Assembly (NCBI RefSeq): GCF_900119165.1
Contig: NZ_FPJG01000006.1
Coordinates: 8,408,001 to 8,472,000 of the forward strand
DNA from: Amycolatopsis australiensis
Lineage (GTDB): Bacteria > Actinomycetota > Actinomycetes > Mycobacteriales > Pseudonocardiaceae
Direction of reading: 5' to 3'
Length of the DNA stretch: 64,000 nt
How positions within the stretch are numbered: position 1 is the first letter of the stretch; every line of letters begins with the position of its first letter. A program made the translations under genes and the position numbers. Below the pieces are notes generated by a model. That model saw only the letters and a program-made list of their open reading frames with translations, ran no database searches and was not told where the DNA came from. Shown one piece after another: positions 60,323-64,000 of the stretch.

Positions 60323-60807
60323 GCTCGTCCCTCCCGGATCGGTTCGCGCAGCAACTCGCGAAGCGCGTCCACGGCTTTCGCGGTCTGGCTCTTGACGGTG
60401 CCTTCGGAGCAGCCCAGCGCCCGGGCGGTTTCCGCGACCGGCAGGTCGCAGAAGTAGCGCAGGACGACGGTCGCGCGCTGGCGCGCCGGGAGCCGCTCCA
60501 ACGGCGCCCGCAGGTCCAGCGCCAATTCGACGTCCGCCCCCGGCGCGGGGCTGTCGCCGGCGCCGCGCAGGTCGACCCGCCGCCACCACGACGTCCGCTG
60601 TTCGGCCAGGAACGTGTTGACCAGCGTGCGGCGGGCGTACCCGTCGACGTTGCCGGCGCGGGAGGCCCGCGGCCAGTTCGTGTACAGCCGGGTGATCGCC
60701 GACTGGACCAGGACGTCGGCCCGGTGCCAGTCGCCGCAGAGCAAGTACGCGACCTTGCGCAGCCAAGCGGTGCGCGCGGTCGCGTACTCGGTGAAACCGG
60801 CGTCCAT
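60319..60807 (-). CDS. SigE-family ECF RNA polymerase sigma factor, second copy
   Basis: 162 residues. Region 2: YATARTAWLRKVAYLLCGDWHRADVLVQS in pieces, with NWPRASRAGNVDGYARRTLV. Region 4: RLPARQRATVVLRYFCDLPVAETARAL and SEGTVKSQTAKAVDAL. About half of the core residues match the sigma factor at 50355-50846 by eye, so the two are paralogues. ATG 60807 follows GGGGGA. The gene is divergent from ilvA; the anti-sigma-like partner overlaps its stop. Confidence 0.9.
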   Translation of the reverse strand: MDAGFTEYATARTAWLRKVAYLLCGDWHRADVLVQSAITRLYTNWPRASRAGNVDGYARRTLVNTFLAEQRTSWWRRVDLRGAGDSPAPGADVELALDLRAPLERLPARQRATVVLRYFCDLPVAETARALGCSEGTVKSQTAKAVDALRELLREPIREGRA

Positions 60808-60882
60808 CGGCGTCCCCCATTTCGTTCGGCACCTCTTTGATGCGGCCGGAGGCCCGGGAGGTTGCCCGGGGCGCGCGAGTCG

Positions 60883-60888
60883 TAGATT
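60883..60888 (+). promoter_or_regulatory. Leaderless promoter of ilvA
   Basis: TAGATT lies 7 bases before GTG 60896. Confidence 0.5.
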
Positions 60889-60895
60889 CATCGGG

Positions 60896-62152
60896 GTGCA
60901 CGACATCGACACGGTGACCGCGGCGACCATCGAGAAGGCCGCCGAGCGGCTGGCCGGGGTGGTGACCCGCACGCCGCTGGAGCCGAGCGCGCGGCTGTCG
61001 TCCCGGGTCGACGCCCAGGTCTGGGTGAAGCGCGAGGACCTGCAGACCGTCCGGTCGTACAAGATCCGCGGCGCCTACAACTTCATCGTCCAGCTCGGCG
61101 AAGACGTCCGCGCGAACGGCGTCGTCTGCGCCAGCGCGGGCAACCACGCCCAGGGCGTCGCGTACGCGTGCCGGCGGCTCGGCGCGAACGGCCGCGTGTA
61201 CGTCCCGGGCACCACGCCACGGCAGAAGCGGGAACGCATCGCGACGCTCGGCGGCGCGCACATCGAGGTCATCGTCGTCGGCGAGACGTACGAAGACGCC
61301 TTCGCCGCGGCCAACGAGGACGCCCAGCGCACGGGCGCGACGCTGGTGCCGGCCTTCGACGACGTCCGGACCGTGGCCGGCCAGGGGACGGTCGCGCTGG
61401 AGGTCGTCGAGCAGCTCGGCTTCGTCCCGGACGTCGTGGTCGTGCCGGTCGGCGGGGGCGGGCTGCTCGCCGGCGTCGGCAGCTGGCTGCGCGAACGTCA
61501 CCCGGAAGTGCGAATTGTCGGCGTCGAGCCCGCGGGCGCGGCGTGCATGGCGGCGGCGCTCGCGGCCGGGCGGCCGGTGCGGCTGCCGGAGCTCGACTCG
61601 TTCGTCGACGGCGCCGCCGTGCGCGAGGCCGGCGCGGTCACCTACCCGCTGATCCGCGAGAGCGGCGCCGAGCTGACCGCGGTCGCCGAGGGCGCGGTGT
61701 GCACCGAGATGCTGGCGATGTACCAGTCCGACGGCATCATCGCCGAGCCCGCGGGCGCGCTCGCGGCCGCCGCGCTCGGGTCGGTCGTCCAGGTGGAGCC
61801 GGGACAGACGGTCGTCGTGCTGGTCTCCGGCGGCAACAACGACGTCAGCCGCTACAGCGAGATCCTCGAACGTTCGCTGATGCACGAAGGGCTGAAGCAC
61901 TACTTCCTGGTGAGCTTCCCGCAGGAGCCGGGCGCGCTGCGGTTGTTCGTCGAGCAGGTGCTCGGACCGGAGGACGACATCACGCGCTTCGAGTACGTCA
62001 AGCGCAACAACCGCGAAACCGGCCCGGCGCTGGTCGGCGTGGAAATCGCCCGCCCGGCCGACCTGCCGGGGCTGCTGGCGCGGATGGCGGCGAGCCCGCT
62101 GCAGGTCGAGCGGATCGAGCCGGGCAGCCCCCTGTTCCACTTCCTGCTCTGA
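60896..62152 (+). CDS. ilvA: Threonine dehydratase (biosynthetic, short form)
   Basis: 418 residues; deaminates threonine to 2-oxobutyrate, the first step of isoleucine synthesis. The PLP-binding Lys is K56 in RSYKIRGAY; the Gly-rich phosphate loop is VVVPVGGGGLLAGVGSW. The C-terminal regulatory region has a single ACT-like subdomain (GLKHYFLVSFPQEPGALRLF), the short IlvA form of actinobacteria. It supplies precursor to the acetolactate synthase whose gene lies at the other end of the window. GTG 60896 fits the leaderless promoter. Confidence 0.94.
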   Translation: MHDIDTVTAATIEKAAERLAGVVTRTPLEPSARLSSRVDAQVWVKREDLQTVRSYKIRGAYNFIVQLGEDVRANGVVCASAGNHAQGVAYACRRLGANGRVYVPGTTPRQKRERIATLGGAHIEVIVVGETYEDAFAAANEDAQRTGATLVPAFDDVRTVAGQGTVALEVVEQLGFVPDVVVVPVGGGGLLAGVGSWLRERHPEVRIVGVEPAGAACMAAALAAGRPVRLPELDSFVDGAAVREAGAVTYPLIRESGAELTAVAEGAVCTEMLAMYQSDGIIAEPAGALAAAALGSVVQVEPGQTVVVLVSGGNNDVSRYSEILERSLMHEGLKHYFLVSFPQEPGALRLFVEQVLGPEDDITRFEYVKRNNRETGPALVGVEIARPADLPGLLARMAASPLQVERIEPGSPLFHFLL

Positions 62153-62171
62153 GACGTGGTCCACTGGGCGG

Positions 62172-62735
62172 ATGATCGAAGGTGTCCGCAGTGTCGAGGC
62201 GTTGCGCGAAAAAGTCCACGAGGGTGCGGAGCCCGAGTACCTGCTCTTCTACGGCCACACCCCGTCGAAGTCCGGGCGGGTGACGGCGAGCTGCCTGAGC
62301 CAGTGGTGGCTGGACCCGTTCGAGGCCGACGGCGTCGTGTACCCGACCGCCGAGCACTACGTGATGGCGGGCAAGGCGGAGCTGTTCGGCGACCACGAGA
62401 AGGCGTCGCTGATCCGCGCGGCACCGGACCCGAAGACGGCGAAGGTGCTCGGCCGCGAGGTCGCGGGGTTCGACACGGACACCTGGGAGCGGCACCGGTT
62501 CGACATCGCCGTCGACGCCAACCTGGCCAAGTTCCGCGCCCACCGCGACCTGCGCCGCTTCCTGCTCGGCACCGGCGACGCGGTGCTCGTCGAGGCGTCC
62601 AAGAAGGACCTCGTCTGGGGCAGCGGCCTCGCCCGTGAAGAGAAGAACGCGACCAAGCCGGACTACTGGCGCGGGCTGAATCTGCTCGGTTTCGCGCTGA
62701 TGGAGGTCCGCGACCAGCTGCGGGCTCGCCTCTGA
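62172..62735 (+). CDS. NADAR-family protein (YbiA-like)
   Basis: 187 residues, a complete NADAR/DUF1768 domain. Conserved motifs: FYGHTPSKSG and CLSQWWLDPF, the nucleobase-binding YPTAEHYVMAGKAELFGDHE, and the C-terminal VWGSGL and YWRGLNLLGFALM. YbiA-type members hydrolyse the N-glycosidic bond of riboflavin-pathway intermediates; others act in NAD/ADP-ribose signalling and phage defence. No defence genes are next to it, so the housekeeping role is more likely here. ATG 62172 is 20 bases from the ilvA stop; the two may be co-transcribed. Confidence 0.9.
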   Translation: MIEGVRSVEALREKVHEGAEPEYLLFYGHTPSKSGRVTASCLSQWWLDPFEADGVVYPTAEHYVMAGKAELFGDHEKASLIRAAPDPKTAKVLGREVAGFDTDTWERHRFDIAVDANLAKFRAHRDLRRFLLGTGDAVLVEASKKDLVWGSGLAREEKNATKPDYWRGLNLLGFALMEVRDQLRARL

Positions 62736-62750
62736 GCGGTCACGGCGCCG

Positions 62751-62777
62751 GGCCGTGGTCGATTCGCGACCACGGCC
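62751..62777. terminator. Hairpin between NADAR and GntR genes
   Basis: Perfect 11-base stem GGCCGTGGTCG / CGACCACGGCC with the 5-base loop ATTCG, between convergent stops 62735 and 62785. Confidence 0.8.
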
Positions 62778-62784
62778 GTCGCGC

Positions 62785-63489
62785 TCACTCCAGGCCGACG
62801 AACATCGTCTGGTGCAGGCCGCGCACGTGCTTTCTGGTCACCCGGGCTGCCGCGTCCGGGTCGCCCGCTGCCAGCGCCTTCACCAGCTTCCCGTGGTCGC
62901 GGTTCGACTCTCGCAGCTTCGGCATCGGGTACGGCAGGTAGAACCGGTACAGCTCCGCCAGCACCATCTCGTACTGCGCGACCGCCGCCGGTGGGCCCGG
63001 GGCCGCCACCGCCCGGTGGAACTCCGCGTCCAGTTCGTGGAACTCCGCCCAGCCCGTCGCCGTGTCCATCCGGGCGACCAACGTCCGCAGGCGCGGGAGG
63101 TCAGGGGACCGTTTCGCCACCAACTGGACCAAGCCCGACTCCAGGACCAGGCGGTGGTCGATCAGCTCGCGGACCTCGGCCGCCGACTCGCGGTACGCGC
63201 CGACCTCGCCGACTCGCTCCGACGGCGGGTTCGCGGCCACGTGCGTTCCGCCGCCACGGCCGCGGCGGCGTTCGATCAGGCCGTCGCCGACCAGGGACTC
63301 CAGGGCCCGCCGGACCGTGATCTCCGCGACGCCGAGCGCGCGGGCGATCTCGGCGTTCGACGGCAGGCGCTCCCCCGGCTTCAGCAGGCCCAGCTCCACC
63401 GCGAGCGCGATGCGGGCGCGGACCGTGTCCAGCGCGGACAACCGCCGGATGCCGGTCAGCGCGGGGGCGCTCAGGTCTGCCGTCGCCAT
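62785..63489 (-). CDS. GntR-family (FadR-like) transcriptional regulator
   Basis: 234 residues. N-terminal winged helix: LDTVRARIALAVELGLLKPGERLPS, then EIARALGVAEITVRRALESLV and GLIERRRGRGGGT in sequence. The C-terminal all-helical FadR-type (FCD) domain has ELIDHRLVLESGLVQL, ELDAEFHRAVAAPG and the final metal-ligand type helix. It is divergent from the nitrilase-type gene, and the intergenic region contains a strong inverted repeat, so it likely regulates that gene and itself. The ligand is unknown but probably a carboxylate or amide-derived metabolite. Confidence 0.9.
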   Translation of the reverse strand: MATADLSAPALTGIRRLSALDTVRARIALAVELGLLKPGERLPSNAEIARALGVAEITVRRALESLVGDGLIERRRGRGGGTHVAANPPSERVGEVGAYRESAAEVRELIDHRLVLESGLVQLVAKRSPDLPRLRTLVARMDTATGWAEFHELDAEFHRAVAAPGPPAAVAQYEMVLAELYRFYLPYPMPKLRESNRDHGKLVKALAAGDPDAAARVTRKHVRGLHQTMFVGLE

Positions 63490-63516
63490 GAACCGACCGT
63501 ACCGCACAAACTGCTC

Positions 63517-63548
63517 ATCTTGAGCACTCTTGTTTAAGTGTTCAAGAT
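63517..63548. promoter_or_regulatory. Operator between gntR and nitrilase-type gene
   Basis: ATCTTGAGCACT and AGTGTTCAAGAT are 12-base inverted arms with one mismatch, separated by 8 bases, centred between divergent starts 63489 and 63565. It is the probable GntR-protein binding site. Confidence 0.6.
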
Positions 63549-63564
63549 GGACTATTTTTCGTCC

Positions 63565-64000
63565 ATGCCGCGACCACTGCCGATCGCCCTGGTGCAAGCG
63601 CCACCCAGGCCCGTCGGGGACGCCGGGTTCGCCGACGAGGTCGAGGCGGTCCTTCGCCGTTTTCCGGACACGCGCCTGGCCGCCTTCCCCGAGCTGCACC
63701 TCTGCGGCGTCGACGGCGAAGGCGACGAACGCACCGGACAACTGCGGGCCGCCGCGGAGCCGTTGGCCGGAAAACGGACCAGGGCCCTCGCCGAGCTGGC
63801 CGGTGACCTCGGGATCTGGCTCGCGCCGGGGACCGTTTGCGAAGCAGGCGACCACGGCGAGCTGTTCAACACCGCCCTCGTCTTTTCCCCGCGAGGGCAG
63901 CTCGCCGGCTGGTACCGGAAGGTCTTCCCGTGGCGGCCGCACGAGCCCTACGACCCCGGTGACCGGTTCGTCGTCGCCGATCTGGCCGACGCCGGCCGCG
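63565..64000 (+). CDS. Carbon-nitrogen hydrolase (nitrilase/amidase superfamily), truncated by window end
   Basis: The first 145 codons are present. Catalytic Glu is E43 in AFPELHLCG and catalytic Lys is K119 in WYRKVFPW, the first two of the Glu-Lys-Cys triad; the Cys must lie beyond the edge. The family hydrolyses amides, N-carbamoyl compounds or nitriles. ATG 63565 has no competing start. It is divergent from the GntR gene and probably controlled by it. The reaction cannot be assigned until the rest of the gene is read. Confidence 0.88.
   Translation, partial: MPRPLPIALVQAPPRPVGDAGFADEVEAVLRRFPDTRLAAFPELHLCGVDGEGDERTGQLRAAAEPLAGKRTRALAELAGDLGIWLAPGTVCEAGDHGELFNTALVFSPRGQLAGWYRKVFPWRPHEPYDPGDRFVVADLADAGR

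Noticed and set aside
62172..62735. NADAR protein as a phage-defence gene
   Set aside because: Some NADAR proteins act in anti-phage systems, but no defence partner is adjacent and the gene follows ilvA, so the metabolic assignment is preferred.

Overview
The window is a high-GC actinobacterial chromosome segment. It most resembles Pseudonocardiaceae of the Amycolatopsis type; this is inferred from gene content and order, not from a database match. The backbone follows the Mycobacterium tuberculosis order Rv3003c-Rv3032: ilvB, a CFP-6-like PH-domain gene, a DoxX gene, lppZ, gatB/gatA/gatC, an ACT-domain gene, ligA, a MetE-like gene, mnmA, iscS, two acyltransferase genes, etfA/etfB, then a methyltransferase, a GH57 enzyme and a GT4 glycosyltransferase of the methylglucose-lipopolysaccharide type. 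Accessory genes interrupt this order in several places.

Region by region. 1-4.2 kb: branched-chain amino-acid genes, ilvB (minus, cut by the window edge, behind a leader-peptide attenuator) and ilvD. 4.2-7 kb: DoxX, a 2-hydroxyacid dehydrogenase and lppZ. 7-11.7 kb: a 1314-residue secreted ALF-repeat/coiled-coil protein ending in a nucleic-acid-deaminase-like domain, followed by a small gene that is a candidate immunity gene. This is the most novel element. 11.7-15.8 kb: a four-gene sugar-derivative operon (two Gfo/Idh/MocA dehydrogenases, a DUF6807/PmoA-like protein, a cupin) with 4-base overlaps and two LacI-type operator candidates. 15.9-25.2 kb: gatCAB, ACT protein, GNAT, ligA, an unknown gene and the MetE-like gene. 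25.3-29.7 kb: DUF2510 protein, MBL hydrolase, two GNATs and a DUF222 protein with a degenerate HNH. 29.7-35.9 kb: the mnmA/iscS tRNA thiolation pair, an MFS exporter with a MerR-type promoter, a LuxR regulator and a quinone-reductase-like enzyme. 35.9-39.5 kb: an OlsB/OlsA-like acyltransferase pair and etfBA. 39.7-47.3 kb: DegV, a frameshifted membrane gene, the glucan cluster, glutathione peroxidase and a GH2 glycosidase. 47.3-54.6 kb: a tiny secreted peptide, a methyltransferase, a DUF1348/TetR divergent pair, a sigma/anti-sigma-like pair and a large subtilase. 54.7-59.3 kb: the glyoxylate shunt (aceA, aceB) opposite ramB. 59.3-64 kb: a second sigma/anti-sigma-like pair, ilvA, a NADAR protein, and a GntR regulator opposite a nitrilase-type amidohydrolase cut by the window end.

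Regulation is unusually legible. Many genes have a TANNNT -10 box 6-9 bases before an ATG/GTG, the pattern of leaderless transcripts. Strong inverted repeats sit in the promoters of ilvD, the sugar operon, the MFS gene, etfBA, DUF1348/tetR, aceA/ramB and gntR/nitrilase. I saw no tRNA, rRNA, CRISPR array, insertion sequence or phage gene.
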